A DNA stretch of 37,749 bases from Anaerolineales bacterium (GTDB lineage: Bacteria > Chloroflexota > Anaerolineae > Anaerolineales > Villigracilaceae). Each line of letters begins with the position of its first letter. The first letter of the stretch is position 1. The stretch covers positions 1-37,749 of the forward strand of contig JADZCC010000077.1 in the NCBI GenBank assembly GCA_020851785.1, read 5' to 3'. The notes beneath the pieces are model-generated. The model was not told the origin of the DNA. It worked only from the letters and a program-made list of their open reading frames with translations, and did not search any database. The translations under genes and the position numbers were made by a program. Below are positions 7,918 to 15,083 of this stretch, piece by piece.

Positions 7918-7939
7918 CGGGCCACTCGCGAGTGGCCCG
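7918..7939. repeat. Perfect 22-bp GC-rich palindrome at the start site
   Basis: A perfect dyad with core GGGCCACTCGCGAGTGGCCC covers the predicted start point (about 7933) of the DUF2690-like operon. It is absent from the other three promoter modules. It could be a second operator, an RNA hairpin at the 5' end, or the stem of a terminator for the response-regulator gene; no T-tract follows it directly. Confidence 0.7.
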
Positions 7940-7985
7940 ATATTAGCATGGCAGGCATTTTGGCGCATCAGGGTTAACCCTGATT
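7933..7985 (-). promoter_or_regulatory. Operator/promoter module, copy 2
   Basis: Palindrome TCAGGGTTAACCCTGA (extending one further base pair with an A/T end) centred between 7975 and 7976; extended -10 TG-C-TAATAT (hexamer 7940-7945); predicted start 7933, giving a leader of about 69 bases to the gene at 7864. The spacing is identical to copies 1, 3 and 4. It lies right behind the response-regulator gene. Confidence 0.75.
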
Positions 7986-8001
7986 TTTTTTGTTGGATGG
8001 C

Positions 8002-8649
8002 CTACTCAGGAAACTCGTCCAGAAAGTAAGTATGGGCCCACGCAATGGCCTTGCCCCGTGAGTCAACCTCCAGCTTGCGGAAGATGTTGGCCACATGGCT
8101 TTCCACCGTTTTAACCGTGATGGAAAGTCCGTTGGCGATTTCAAGATTGCTGGCCCCCGCTGAAATCTGACGTAACACTTCACGTTCCTGGGGCGTTAAC
8201 GAATCCCAGCGTTGTCCGACAGTCTGCTTCCATAATTGCGCCGCGGCAATCTGCTCAGCGGTGATGACGAATTCGCCGCTGGCGGCCTTGCGAATGGCAT
8301 CTAGGAAAGCGACAGTATCCTGATCTTTAGTCAAATAGCCCCGACTGTTATTCTCTATGGCTTTTGCTAAAAAACGTTCCCGGTGATGTGCGGTGATTAA
8401 TAAGGTGGCAACTTGTGGATGGTTTTTGCGCGCCCATTCTTCCACTTCAAAAGGGCGCACGTCGGGCATTACCAGGTCCAGCAATAAAACATCAGGCAAG
8501 AGCGCAGTGACCATTTGCATCGCTTCGTGACCGCTTTCAGCCTTGCCAATCACCTCCATATCGTCCGCAGTGGACAGCACAGAGTAGAGACCCTCTCTTG
8601 CGAGTGCATGATCGTCCGCCACTAAAATACGGATTGTTTTTTTCTTCAT
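8002..8649 (-). CDS. NarL/FixJ-family response regulator
   Basis: A 215-residue two-domain regulator. The receiver domain has the acidic pair D12-D13, phospho-acceptor D58 in LLLDLVMPD, T86 and K108. The LuxR-type helix-turn-helix begins at L-T-P-Q-E-R-E-V-L (about residue 155) with V-K-T-V-E-S-H-V-A-N-I-F-R-K-L as recognition helix. AGAGGAG lies before the ATG. No histidine kinase gene is next to it, so it is an orphan here; the cytosolic kinase at 16.3 kb is a distant possible partner. It is the best candidate to bind the palindromes of the four promoter modules. A remnant of a second copy is at 11905-11949. Confidence 0.93.
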   Translation of the reverse strand: MKKKTIRILVADDHALAREGLYSVLSTADDMEVIGKAESGHEAMQMVTALLPDVLLLDLVMPDVRPFEVEEWARKNHPQVATLLITAHHRERFLAKAIENNSRGYLTKDQDTVAFLDAIRKAASGEFVITAEQIAAAQLWKQTVGQRWDSLTPQEREVLRQISAGASNLEIANGLSITVKTVESHVANIFRKLEVDSRGKAIAWAHTYFLDEFPE

Positions 8650-8701
8650 TGCCTACGCTCCTCTTTTATGCAGAAATTATTCTGTATTGGGCGTCTGGTA
8701 T

Positions 8702-8731
8702 TTGATAGAGTCGGCTCTGTCGGGTTGTCAA
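8702..8731 (-). promoter_or_regulatory. Probable promoter of the response-regulator gene
   Basis: TTGACA (8726-8731), an 18-base spacer and TATCAA (8702-8707) on the minus strand, about 50 bases before the ATG. The -35 is perfect and the -10 weak. Confidence 0.5.
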
Positions 8732-8739
8732 ACCATAGC

Positions 8740-8949
8740 TTCACCAGCCGGTACGCGTACAACTTCTCAATAGCTTCATTATATATCTAAAGGAAACGCA
8801 AGCAATCACCCCGAATCTCTTAGACTTCTTCATCTCACCTCTCAACTCCTCATGGGGCAGAGCCTTGACTGAAAACTTGTTACGCCTGTCAGATCCTTTG
8901 CCGTGATCGCTGAATTGACGATGGCTTTGGGGGATAGAAGGAGATAGAA
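8740..8949. other. Non-coding stretch with decayed duplicate sequence
   Basis: No gene is supported. The part around 8841-8920 (minus strand: GACAGG, a TTTTC run, then CATGAGGAGTT) resembles 11951-12016 behind the regulator remnant, so it belongs to the duplicated unit. It may be the tail of a lost upstream gene, possibly the missing sensor kinase; a D-H-G-K-G stretch is only a hint of a kinase G1 box. Confidence 0.4.
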
Positions 8950-8986
8950 AACGAAAATAGGAGCGAAGTTCCTTCGCTCCTATTAA
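8950..8986 (-). terminator. Intrinsic terminator of the four-gene secreted operon
   Basis: A 13-bp perfect stem (AATAGGAGCGAAG with its complement, bases 8956-8984) and a 3-base loop, followed on the minus strand by TTTTCGTTTTC. It lies 15 bases past the stop of the gene at 9000. Confidence 0.85.
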
Positions 8987-8999
8987 AATTAAGTAAATC

Positions 9000-9473
9000 T
9001 TACGGATTTGCAATTACTTTTTTGTAATCTATATTTCCACCTGCCCCTGAATTTCCGCCATCTTGCCACCAATGTTGAATGTAGTTGTGGCCGCGTAAGG
9101 TCTGCCCTGTAGGACAGCGAACCTTTAGTTGAGCCATGCTATCGGCAATGGCAATTTTGTTATATTGCATCATCCACGAGTAACTGGAATCGTATGAAAT
9201 GTAGCTTCCCCATTGCGTGTTATTGTTACAGCTACAATAAGTACTCCAAAAAGTTAACCCAAATTGGTCCATGGAGCGAGATGGATTGGTGTAATCGCTG
9301 TAGCTTCCGTTCCAATTCCAACCACCTTGGTCTGCCACATAGTTATTGTAGTAAACCGTCGTCAAACCATGATAATTCTTGCTGGCGGCATAGACGGTCG
9401 CGACAAACGCAAATGAAATCACTAAAACGAAAGATAAAGAAAGTCCAAAATTCTTAACGTCGTGTATTTTCAT
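9000..9473 (-). CDS. Small secreted Trp/Tyr/Asn-rich protein, unknown
   Basis: A 157-residue protein. The start at 9473 follows GGAGAG; the ORF opens earlier without a binding site. A clear signal peptide (hydrophobic residues about 9-28, cleavage likely after V-Y-A-A). The mature part is unusually rich in Trp, Tyr, Asn, Ser and Gly (for example G-G-W-N-W-N-G, S-Y-S-W-M-M-Q-Y), with C-S-C and a later V-R-C. I know no family. The aromatic, polar make-up suggests a carbohydrate- or surface-binding role, which is speculation. Last gene of the operon, 10 bases after its neighbour. Confidence 0.75.
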   Translation of the reverse strand: MKIHDVKNFGLSLSFVLVISFAFVATVYAASKNYHGLTTVYYNNYVADQGGWNWNGSYSDYTNPSRSMDQFGLTFWSTYCSCNNNTQWGSYISYDSSYSWMMQYNKIAIADSMAQLKVRCPTGQTLRGHNYIQHWWQDGGNSGAGGNIDYKKVIANP

Positions 9474-9483
9474 GGTTTCTCTC

Positions 9484-10377
9484 CTACTTTGTGAAATAAG
9501 ACGAAATTTCGCTTGGAGGAAAATCAACTTTTTCGACGGTTACATAAGTAATTCGATTCCAAAGTTTAATGTCTCCGCCGGGATAAATATAATAATCTTC
9601 CACCATTCGTAACAAACCAGAGTCTCCTGAGAAATAGTACTTGCTATATATCCCGGTAACAACTAGCGAAGACTTGCCAATGGCAAGCGGCGCTGAAAAC
9701 TTTTCCACTGATGAGAAAACTACAACTTTTTCACCCTGTAATTCTGCTTCTTCTTTTTGGATTTCCAGAGAGCCGTTCGTCCTGGCGATAGATGCAAGAA
9801 AGCCATTGTCTAAAGTGGTAATTTGATAGAGTTCCTTCTCCTGTGACGACAGTTCTGGGATTGTCAGGTTTGTCCAGAGTCCATCTTGAAACACGGTTGC
9901 CTGCGAGGTGAAGGGGTCGCCGGTGTTGTCAATGGTAACTGCTTTGACGACGCTCCCTGCGTTGTCAAGTAATGCCCACAGGTTATTGGCTGAGTTGGTT
10001 GGAATTGGCGTTCCATCCGGCAGGGTATTTGAGACTGTAATAAAAGTCTCCACTTGAGACGAGATGTGTAGCCAGCCAGGGGTAAGATAGGTTTTGTCGG
10101 CTTTTTCTATCAGCGTTTTGGCATAAGCAATAACATCATCAGTTGCCTCTTGTGGCTTGGTATCAATGGAAGTTGAGTTTTGTCCCTGAGACGGGGATGG
10201 TAATTTATTGTTTGCCGTAGATATATCTTCGAGCGCCGTAGTTTCTGAATCTGAGGGTGGGAACAGTACTTCTCTAAGGGAGGCGCCCTGAGCTAACGTT
10301 CTTTGAGCCATAGCCCCTGCCAGCACAAGCAAGATGAAAACAGTAGCAAGAGAAAAATACACAGGTTTGTTTTTCAT
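9484..10377 (-). CDS. Secreted protein of unknown function, 297 residues
   Basis: AGGAGA precedes the start. Signal peptide residues 6-29 (cleavage likely after T-L-A-Q). Residues 30-80 are low-complexity (Ser, Thr, Gln), then a folded region with G-W-L-H-I-S-S-Q-V-E and paired strands such as S-L-V-V-T-G-I-Y-S-K-Y-Y-F, ending in an aromatic V-E-D-Y-Y-I-Y-P-G-G-D. The mature part has no cysteines, unlike its neighbours. The style recalls LolA-like or sigma-factor-associated secreted domains, but I cannot assign a family. Directly behind module copy 3, so it has its own promoter as well as possible read-through. Confidence 0.75.
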   Translation of the reverse strand: MKNKPVYFSLATVFILLVLAGAMAQRTLAQGASLREVLFPPSDSETTALEDISTANNKLPSPSQGQNSTSIDTKPQEATDDVIAYAKTLIEKADKTYLTPGWLHISSQVETFITVSNTLPDGTPIPTNSANNLWALLDNAGSVVKAVTIDNTGDPFTSQATVFQDGLWTNLTIPELSSQEKELYQITTLDNGFLASIARTNGSLEIQKEEAELQGEKVVVFSSVEKFSAPLAIGKSSLVVTGIYSKYYFSGDSGLLRMVEDYYIYPGGDIKLWNRITYVTVEKVDFPPSEISSYFTK

Positions 10378-10449
10378 AAGAGAGTCTCCTTTTAGTTACT
10401 CAACCTAAAGCCTCTATCTTCGTAGGTCAACAAGATGGACACATAGGAT

Positions 10450-10502
10450 CATTACGATGTTAGCATGGTAGGCGTTTTCGCACATCAGGGTTAACCCTGA
10501 TG
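10450..10502 (-). promoter_or_regulatory. Operator/promoter module, copy 3
   Basis: Palindrome CATCAGGGTTAACCCTGATG (10483-10502) centred between 10492 and 10493; extended -10 TG-C-TAACAT (hexamer 10457-10462); predicted start 10450, with a leader of about 73 bases to the gene at 10377. The leader is similar to that of copy 1. Confidence 0.75.
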
Positions 10503-10517
10503 TTTCTGTTGGAAAAC

Positions 10518-10557
10518 AAAAAGAGTGGGCCGCTAAAAACAGCCCACTCTTTTTGCG
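10518..10557. terminator. Bidirectional intrinsic terminator
   Basis: Same AAAAAGAGTGGGC / GCCCACTCTTTTT stem as at 6545-6585, placed behind the paralogous gene at 10564. The identity shows how recent the duplication of the terminator-promoter block is. Confidence 0.85.
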
Positions 10558-10563
10558 TTAATA

Positions 10564-11295
10564 CTACTTTAGCTTAAATACCCAAGGTCCTTCCACAATG
10601 TCAATAAAGGCATCTGCGGCGATTGCATCTGCCGTTATGTCGTCCATTTCTTTTGGCTTTTCTATGATCTGAAACCCACCTATATGATCGCTGCCATCGC
10701 TACATTTAACTTTTATTCCCTGTTTTGCCTCGTCCAGTTTCTTTTGTCCTTTCGCACAATCCAGAATTTCTGCCGGCGTTGTTGCAACGCGCGAAATCGT
10801 CAGCGTCACATTTTCTAATTTGCTGTCTGGTGATATTGGAAACCGTAGATGGTCACAGCGCTTAATATAGTTACCATTCGAATCTTTATAGAAATCGCCA
10901 ATCTTGGCGATTTCGTATACTGGAATGGTTTCATTTGCAGTGGATAAGGTAATGTAATCAGGGTACTGTCCGCCGAGCATAAAATCCACTTTGTTGTCAG
11001 GTAAATCGTAGCACACGTCTACTGTAAAATAAGCGCCTTCGTTAGATGTGCCGATCACTTCCATCTTGACGCCTTTCACGTTTTGAACGACCGGGTATTG
11101 TGTTTGTAGCGCGGATAGACTTGTTGGAGTTGTAATCTTGGCGCTAGCTGAGATGGGATCAGATTGTTCGGATCGCGCAGAACTGGCAGAGACTGTGCGG
11201 GGTTGGAAGTAGATAACTGTCGCCGCAATTGCCGCGGCAATGATTGTGAATGATGCTAGCGCAACTAAAATAGATGGACTCTTCTTGTGGTTCAT
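10564..11295 (-). CDS. Secreted protein, 245-residue duplicated family (copy B)
   Basis: A 243-residue paralogue of the protein at 6590-7324. The start at 11295 follows AGGAG; 13 upstream codons overlap the preceding gene and are rejected. Signal/anchor residues 9-28, a Ser/Thr-rich linker, then the same core: G-A-Y-F-T-V-D-V-C-Y-D-L-P, L-G-G-Q, C-D-H-L-R-F-P-I-S-P, L-T-I-S-R, C-A-K-G-Q-K-K-L, V-K-C and V-E-G-P-W-V-F-K-L. Roughly half of the core residues match by eye. The family seems typical of Chloroflexota secreted proteins; its role is unknown. Confidence 0.8.
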   Translation of the reverse strand: MNHKKSPSILVALASFTIIAAAIAATVIYFQPRTVSASSARSEQSDPISASAKITTPTSLSALQTQYPVVQNVKGVKMEVIGTSNEGAYFTVDVCYDLPDNKVDFMLGGQYPDYITLSTANETIPVYEIAKIGDFYKDSNGNYIKRCDHLRFPISPDSKLENVTLTISRVATTPAEILDCAKGQKKLDEAKQGIKVKCSDGSDHIGGFQIIEKPKEMDDITADAIAADAFIDIVEGPWVFKLK

Positions 11296-11315
11296 GGAAT
11301 TCTCCTTGAAACATG

Positions 11316-11789
11316 TTAATAATTTGTTGTGCAAGGACTATTAACTGGGCCTGGAATTGGATTTATTAGGTTAACAAGCCCGCATGATTTAAAGGGTTGA
11401 CTGCTATAGCGTTGCTGGGAGAATACGCTTTGATTTTTGGCTATTTTTCCACCAGAAGGTATTGTGTAGTACGATGGCGATACATTAAATTTAAATGTTG
11501 CATTGGCATAAAAACTTCTGTTTTGGCTGTCTGTGTTTGTCGTCCGTGTCCAAAGCGTATTGCAAAGGATTGAGTGACGCATTTCAACTTTGGAACTCGC
11601 TGGATAGATTATCCTTTCTGTTGTGACACTGGCGACAGCGCACCCTGAAGCGTCTGGGAATTGTCCATCCCAAGACGATCCGCTTGCTGAAGCCCAGTGT
11701 ACGAATTTTGGTGCCTGAAAGCTGGTCATGGCATATAAAAATATAGTCAACATGAGTATCAGTGCAACCTTGTAGTTTTTGTACTTCAT
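11316..11789 (-). CDS. DUF2690-like secreted protein (copy B)
   Basis: A 157-residue paralogue of 7394-7864; AGGAG precedes the ATG. Signal peptide residues 8-27 or so. The mature part keeps G-Q-F-P-D-A-S-G-C, V-E-M-R-H-S-x-x-C-x-T-L-W-T-R-T-T-N-T-D, Q-Q-R-Y and the C-terminal P-G-P-V-N-S-P-C-T. The first two cysteines of copy A (C-x-G-x-x-C) are missing, so one disulphide is probably absent. First gene of the four-gene operon driven by module copy 4. Confidence 0.75.
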   Translation of the reverse strand: MKYKNYKVALILMLTIFLYAMTSFQAPKFVHWASASGSSWDGQFPDASGCAVASVTTERIIYPASSKVEMRHSILCNTLWTRTTNTDSQNRSFYANATFKFNVSPSYYTIPSGGKIAKNQSVFSQQRYSSQPFKSCGLVNLINPIPGPVNSPCTTNY

Positions 11790-11832
11790 ATTTTTCTCCT
11801 ATTCAGATTTTGGTAGTAACGCGTTCTAAGTA

Positions 11833-11885
11833 CTTTGCGATGTTAGCATGGTAGGCGTTTTCGCACATCAGGGTTAACCCTGATT
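11833..11885 (-). promoter_or_regulatory. Operator/promoter module, copy 4
   Basis: Palindrome with core TCAGGGTTAACCCTGA centred between 11875 and 11876; extended -10 TG-C-TAACAT (hexamer 11840-11845); predicted start 11833, 44 bases before the ATG at 11789. The spacing is identical to the other three copies. Confidence 0.75.
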
Positions 11886-11904
11886 TTTTTGTTGGATGGT
11901 TTAC

Positions 11905-11949
11905 TCAGGCGTCCAGAAAGTAGGTACGGACCCACGCAATGACTTTGCA
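11905..11949 (-). pseudogene. 3' remnant of a second response-regulator gene
   Basis: Fourteen codons and a stop match the C-terminal end of the regulator at 8002: K-V-I-A-W-V-R-T-Y-F-L-D-A against K-A-I-A-W-A-H-T-Y-F-L-D-E. Upstream, the sequence jumps to material resembling 8841-8920, so a deletion of about 0.8 kb removed the body of this copy. Confidence 0.75.
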
Positions 11950-12030
11950 TCCTTTAACTCCTCATGCGGCGAAAACCCGTTATCTCCTGTCAAGTCCTCC
12001 CCCGCGATTATCGAAGCGCACGAAGCCCAA

Positions 12031-12060
12031 TAAAAAAGACTCTTCAAAGTGAAGAGTCTT
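12031..12060 (-). terminator. Intrinsic terminator behind tRNA-Val
   Basis: An 11-bp perfect stem (AAGACTCTTCA with its complement, 12036-12060) and a 3-base loop, followed on the minus strand by TTTTTATT. Oriented to end leftward transcripts from the tRNA gene. Confidence 0.85.
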
Positions 12061-12097
12061 GGCGGACGCTAACTGCGTATCCCATTAGGTTGATTTG

Positions 12098-12130
12098 TGG
12101 GCGCTGACTGCGAAGCGCTCGAACCCCCAA
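12098..12130 (-). repeat. Partial copy of the tRNA-Val 3' end
   Basis: GTGGGCGCTGA, then after a small insertion CTCGAACCCCC, repeats the acceptor and T-arm sequence of tRNA-Val (12148-12221) just beyond its 3' end. The arrangement is what repeated integration at, or slippage of, a tRNA 3' end leaves. A weaker third trace (GGCGGACGCTAACTGCG) is at 12061-12077. Confidence 0.5.
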
Positions 12131-12147
12131 TCAAAAGTTTCTCAAAG

Positions 12148-12221
12148 TGGGCGCTGAGGGACTCGAACCCCCGACCCCCTCGGTGTAAACGAGGTGCTCT
12201 AACCAACTGAGCTAAGCGCCC
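12148..12221 (-). tRNA. tRNA-Val (anticodon UAC)
   Basis: A 74-base cloverleaf: acceptor GGGCGCT / AGCGCCC, D-arm with AGCTCAGTTGGTTAGAGC, anticodon stem CCTCG / CGAGG around loop TTTACAC with anticodon TAC, T-arm GGGGG-TTCGAGT-CCCTC. Discriminator A; CCA is not encoded. Its 3' end faces the accessory region, the usual side for integrations. Confidence 0.96.
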
Positions 12222-12304
12222 GGATGCCGCATTATAGCACGTATTCATAAAGGGTTATATAATGACAGCGCTGGGTATAATTCGCTTAAATGAGGAGAAA
12301 AAAT

Positions 12305-12727
12305 ATGGCTGAATCTAAACCGCTCAATTGGACCGCCGAATCTCAGGTTGGCTATTCCGTCATCCGCCGCGGCGATGGGGGCATGACGCTCACTTTTACA
12401 GACCTTTCTGAACAGACCATCCAACACTGGCATCATTTTGCGCTGGAGCATTTGCTCGGCTCCGACCGCCGCACGCGCAACCTGTATGACTTGCGCGCCG
12501 TGCAGGAGATTCCTGAGTCTGCTATTCGTTTGGCGGTGGACGCCAACAGCGACCCTTCCGCCCGCAATATTCGCGTGGCGGTAGTGGTGGCCAATCAGAC
12601 CATCGCCGATGGGATTCGCAAAGTGGCCGCGCTGGCCGAAACGGGCTTGGCCTCCGCGTTGAAGATTTTCACAGACATCAACGAAGCTGAAGCCTGGCTG
12701 TCCCGCCCGCTGGATCAACTTTCGTAA
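12305..12727 (+). CDS. SpoIIAA/STAS-like domain protein
   Basis: A 140-residue cytosolic protein; AGGAG lies 7 bases before the ATG at 12305. The alternating strand/helix pattern, with N-L-Y-D-L-R-A-V in the middle, R-V-A-V-V-V-A-N, and an ending I-F-T-D-I-N-E-A-E-A-W-L, fits SpoIIAA-like (STAS/CRAL-TRIO-type) single-domain proteins, whose function is mostly unknown. The last motif is the best marker. It sits 14 bases before folP and is probably cotranscribed. Confidence 0.65.
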   Translation: MAESKPLNWTAESQVGYSVIRRGDGGMTLTFTDLSEQTIQHWHHFALEHLLGSDRRTRNLYDLRAVQEIPESAIRLAVDANSDPSARNIRVAVVVANQTIADGIRKVAALAETGLASALKIFTDINEAEAWLSRPLDQLS

Positions 12728-12741
12728 CCTGTAAAAACTAA

Positions 12742-13641
12742 ATGCGGCCCTTGATTGCGCCTTCGCTTAAAGTTGGCAACTTCACCTTTGAGTGGGGCGC
12801 TCGGACTTATATCATGGGCATCCTCAACGCGACGCCCGATTCATTCTCCGGCGACGGCCTGCTGGCCCACAAAGATGCAGTGACCTACGCCTTGAATCAG
12901 GCCCGCGAATTTATCGCCCATGGCGTGGATGTGTTGGACGTCGGCGGCGAATCCACCCGGCCGGGTTCTGCTCCCGTTAATGCGGAAGAAGAAATGCGCC
13001 GCGTGATTCCGCTGGTTCAGGCTCTGTGCGAAAATTTTCCAGACGTTTTAATTTCAATTGACACGTACAAAGCGCAGGTGGCGGAAGCGGCGCTGAAAGC
13101 TGGAGCAAACCTGATCAACGACGTCTGGGCCTTGCGCGCCGATGCAGACTTGGCCAGCGTGGCCGCCGAACATCAAGCGCCGGTGATTCTGATGCACAAT
13201 CGAAGCGACCCCGCCAGCGTCGAAGTTCGCGAAAAATTGGGCGGCTCGTATCGCGGCCCGGAATATGACAATCTAATCGAAGACGTGAAACGCGAATTGC
13301 TTTTCAGTGTGGAGTTGGCCAAAAAGGCCGGGGTGTCCGAGTCGCAGATTATTTTGGACCCAGGCTTGGGCTTTGGCAAGACGCGCGAAGATAATCTCAG
13401 GCTGATTAATCAATTGGATGAAATCCGCGCGTTAGGGTATCCCATCTTATTGGGAGCTTCGCGAAAATCTTTTATTGGCTTCACTTTGAATCTGCCTGCC
13501 GACCAGCGTTTGGAAGGCACGGCCAGCGCCACAGCGATTGGGATTGCGCGCGGCGCAGACTTGATTCGCGTCCATGACGTGAAAGAAATGACGCGCGTGG
13601 CGCGGATGACCGATGCGATTGTGCGAGGCGCCCATGACTGA
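12742..13641 (+). CDS. folP: Dihydropteroate synthase
   Basis: A 299-residue TIM-barrel enzyme joining p-aminobenzoate to dihydropterin pyrophosphate in folate synthesis. Family signatures in order: M-G-I-L-N-A-T-P-D-S-F-S near residue 29, D-V-G-G-E-S-T-R-P-G near 68, L-I-N-D-V near 120, D-P-G-L-G-F-G-K-T near 205, G-A-S-R-K-S-F-I-G near 240, and a final R-V-H-D-V. Ala replaces the usual Val in N-V-T-P-D. The downstream gene starts inside its last codons. Confidence 0.97.
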   Translation: MRPLIAPSLKVGNFTFEWGARTYIMGILNATPDSFSGDGLLAHKDAVTYALNQAREFIAHGVDVLDVGGESTRPGSAPVNAEEEMRRVIPLVQALCENFPDVLISIDTYKAQVAEAALKAGANLINDVWALRADADLASVAAEHQAPVILMHNRSDPASVEVREKLGGSYRGPEYDNLIEDVKRELLFSVELAKKAGVSESQIILDPGLGFGKTREDNLRLINQLDEIRALGYPILLGASRKSFIGFTLNLPADQRLEGTASATAIGIARGADLIRVHDVKEMTRVARMTDAIVRGAHD

Positions 13642-14974
13642 CGAATATAGCAAAGAGTTGTTGCGAAGCGGAATCATCAACGCGAAAAGCGGCGACCGCG
13701 AATCGGCGCGCCGATATTTAGACCGCGCCGTGTATAGCGCAACTTCATTTGCGGTTTTAGCCGAAGCCTGGTTTTGGATGGGCGAAATCTTAACCGACCC
13801 AGCCGAACGCAAAGAGGCTTATCGCAATTGCCTTTCGCACGACTTAAGCCATGCGCGCGCCAAGCGCGCCCTCGCGCTGTTGGAAGGCACGCTGAAAGCA
13901 GATGAATTAATTAACCCCGATCAACTGCCGCAAACTTCCGCCGACCCGCGCGCCGTGGAGGCGAAGCGCTTTATGTGCCCAAAGTGTGGCGGCAGAATGT
14001 CTTTTGCGCCGGATGGCAGTCAGGCGCTGGTTTGCGATTATTGCTCGCGCAACCAAACGCTGACGGCTGGCGCGGCCAACGAAAAAGATTTCATTGTGGC
14101 CATGGCTACCCTGAAAGGCCACGGTAAACCTTTGCAGGAGCAGGTCTTTCATTGTAAAGGGTGCGGCGCGGAATTTATCCTGCCGCCGGATTTGATTTCA
14201 GCCAACTGCGCGTATTGCAATTCGCCGCATGTCGTCAGCCTGGAAAAAACCAAAGACCTGCTCGCCCCCAACGGCATCATCCCTTATGCGTTTGATCAGC
14301 AGAAAGCGATTCAACTTTTGGTGGCATGGGTGGAGAAAAACGAGATCAGTCCTGAAAAAAAAGTGGAACTGCCGCGCGGCTTATATTTACCGCTGTGGAC
14401 GTTTGACCTTGGCGGCGTAGTGGATTATGCCGCCGAAATTGTTGAGACGGAGGATACGCTCTTTAGCGCGCGGCGCGGACAAAGACAGGTGCGACGCATT
14501 CAGGATACTTTTCCGGTGTTGGTGGATGACTTGCCGCTCCCGGCCTCGCGGAAGCCTTCGGCGGTTTTTCTGCGGCTAATTCCCACCTTTGAGTTAAAGA
14601 GCCTCCAGCCCTATGATCCGCGTTTTTTGGCCGGGTGGCCCGCCGAAACGTACGACGTACCGATGGCGGACGCGTCGCTGGATGCGCGCAGTTTGGCGTA
14701 TCAAAAAACGCAACGCGAGATTCCCCATGCGCTGGGCCTGAACGTGAAATTGGTACATAGTTCCTCCGCCAACCTGACAGTTGAATCTTTCAAACTAAAT
14801 TTACTGCCCGTGTGGATGACCGAACTGCCCTTTGATGGGCGCCGCCATTTGATTTTAATCAACGGGCAAAATGGCGCAATCGCCAGCGATTTATCGCACA
14901 AGACCTTTATCCCCAATGCGGAGGAAGAATCGCGCGGCTTGCTGGGCTTCCTCGCCGATTTATTGGATGACTGA
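13634..14974 (+). CDS. Zinc-ribbon protein with N-terminal TPR-like helices
   Basis: A 446-residue protein starting at 13634, 8 bases inside the end of folP, so translationally coupled. The first 90 residues are helical with Ala/Leu spacing like a TPR pair. Then two zinc ribbons: C-P-K-C near residue 115 with C-D-Y-C, and C-K-G-C near 177 with C-A-Y-C. The C-terminal 250 residues have L-Y-L-P-L-W-T-F and are beta-rich without a known catalytic motif. Related proteins are sometimes mislabelled as helicase PriA-like because of the zinc ribbons. Function unknown. Confidence 0.75.
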   Translation: MTDEYSKELLRSGIINAKSGDRESARRYLDRAVYSATSFAVLAEAWFWMGEILTDPAERKEAYRNCLSHDLSHARAKRALALLEGTLKADELINPDQLPQTSADPRAVEAKRFMCPKCGGRMSFAPDGSQALVCDYCSRNQTLTAGAANEKDFIVAMATLKGHGKPLQEQVFHCKGCGAEFILPPDLISANCAYCNSPHVVSLEKTKDLLAPNGIIPYAFDQQKAIQLLVAWVEKNEISPEKKVELPRGLYLPLWTFDLGGVVDYAAEIVETEDTLFSARRGQRQVRRIQDTFPVLVDDLPLPASRKPSAVFLRLIPTFELKSLQPYDPRFLAGWPAETYDVPMADASLDARSLAYQKTQREIPHALGLNVKLVHSSSANLTVESFKLNLLPVWMTELPFDGRRHLILINGQNGAIASDLSHKTFIPNAEEESRGLLGFLADLLDD

Positions 14975-15083
14975 GCCGCCGGTTGGGGCGTGAAATTTAA
15001 CATTTTAATTTCCCTTGTTCGTTCTAATCCATGATACACTTTAAGCGTCGTTCAGGCTGGATCGTTGAGATATTGGAGAAGAG

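Noticed and set aside
8741..9013. 90-residue minus-strand frame as a gene
   Set aside because: It spans the terminator of the preceding operon and decayed duplicate sequence, lacks a binding site, and shows no domain.
12245..12718. Minus-strand frame opposite the SpoIIAA-like gene
   Set aside because: The plus-strand frame has a good binding site, a family-like ending and coupling to folP; the minus frame is its shadow.
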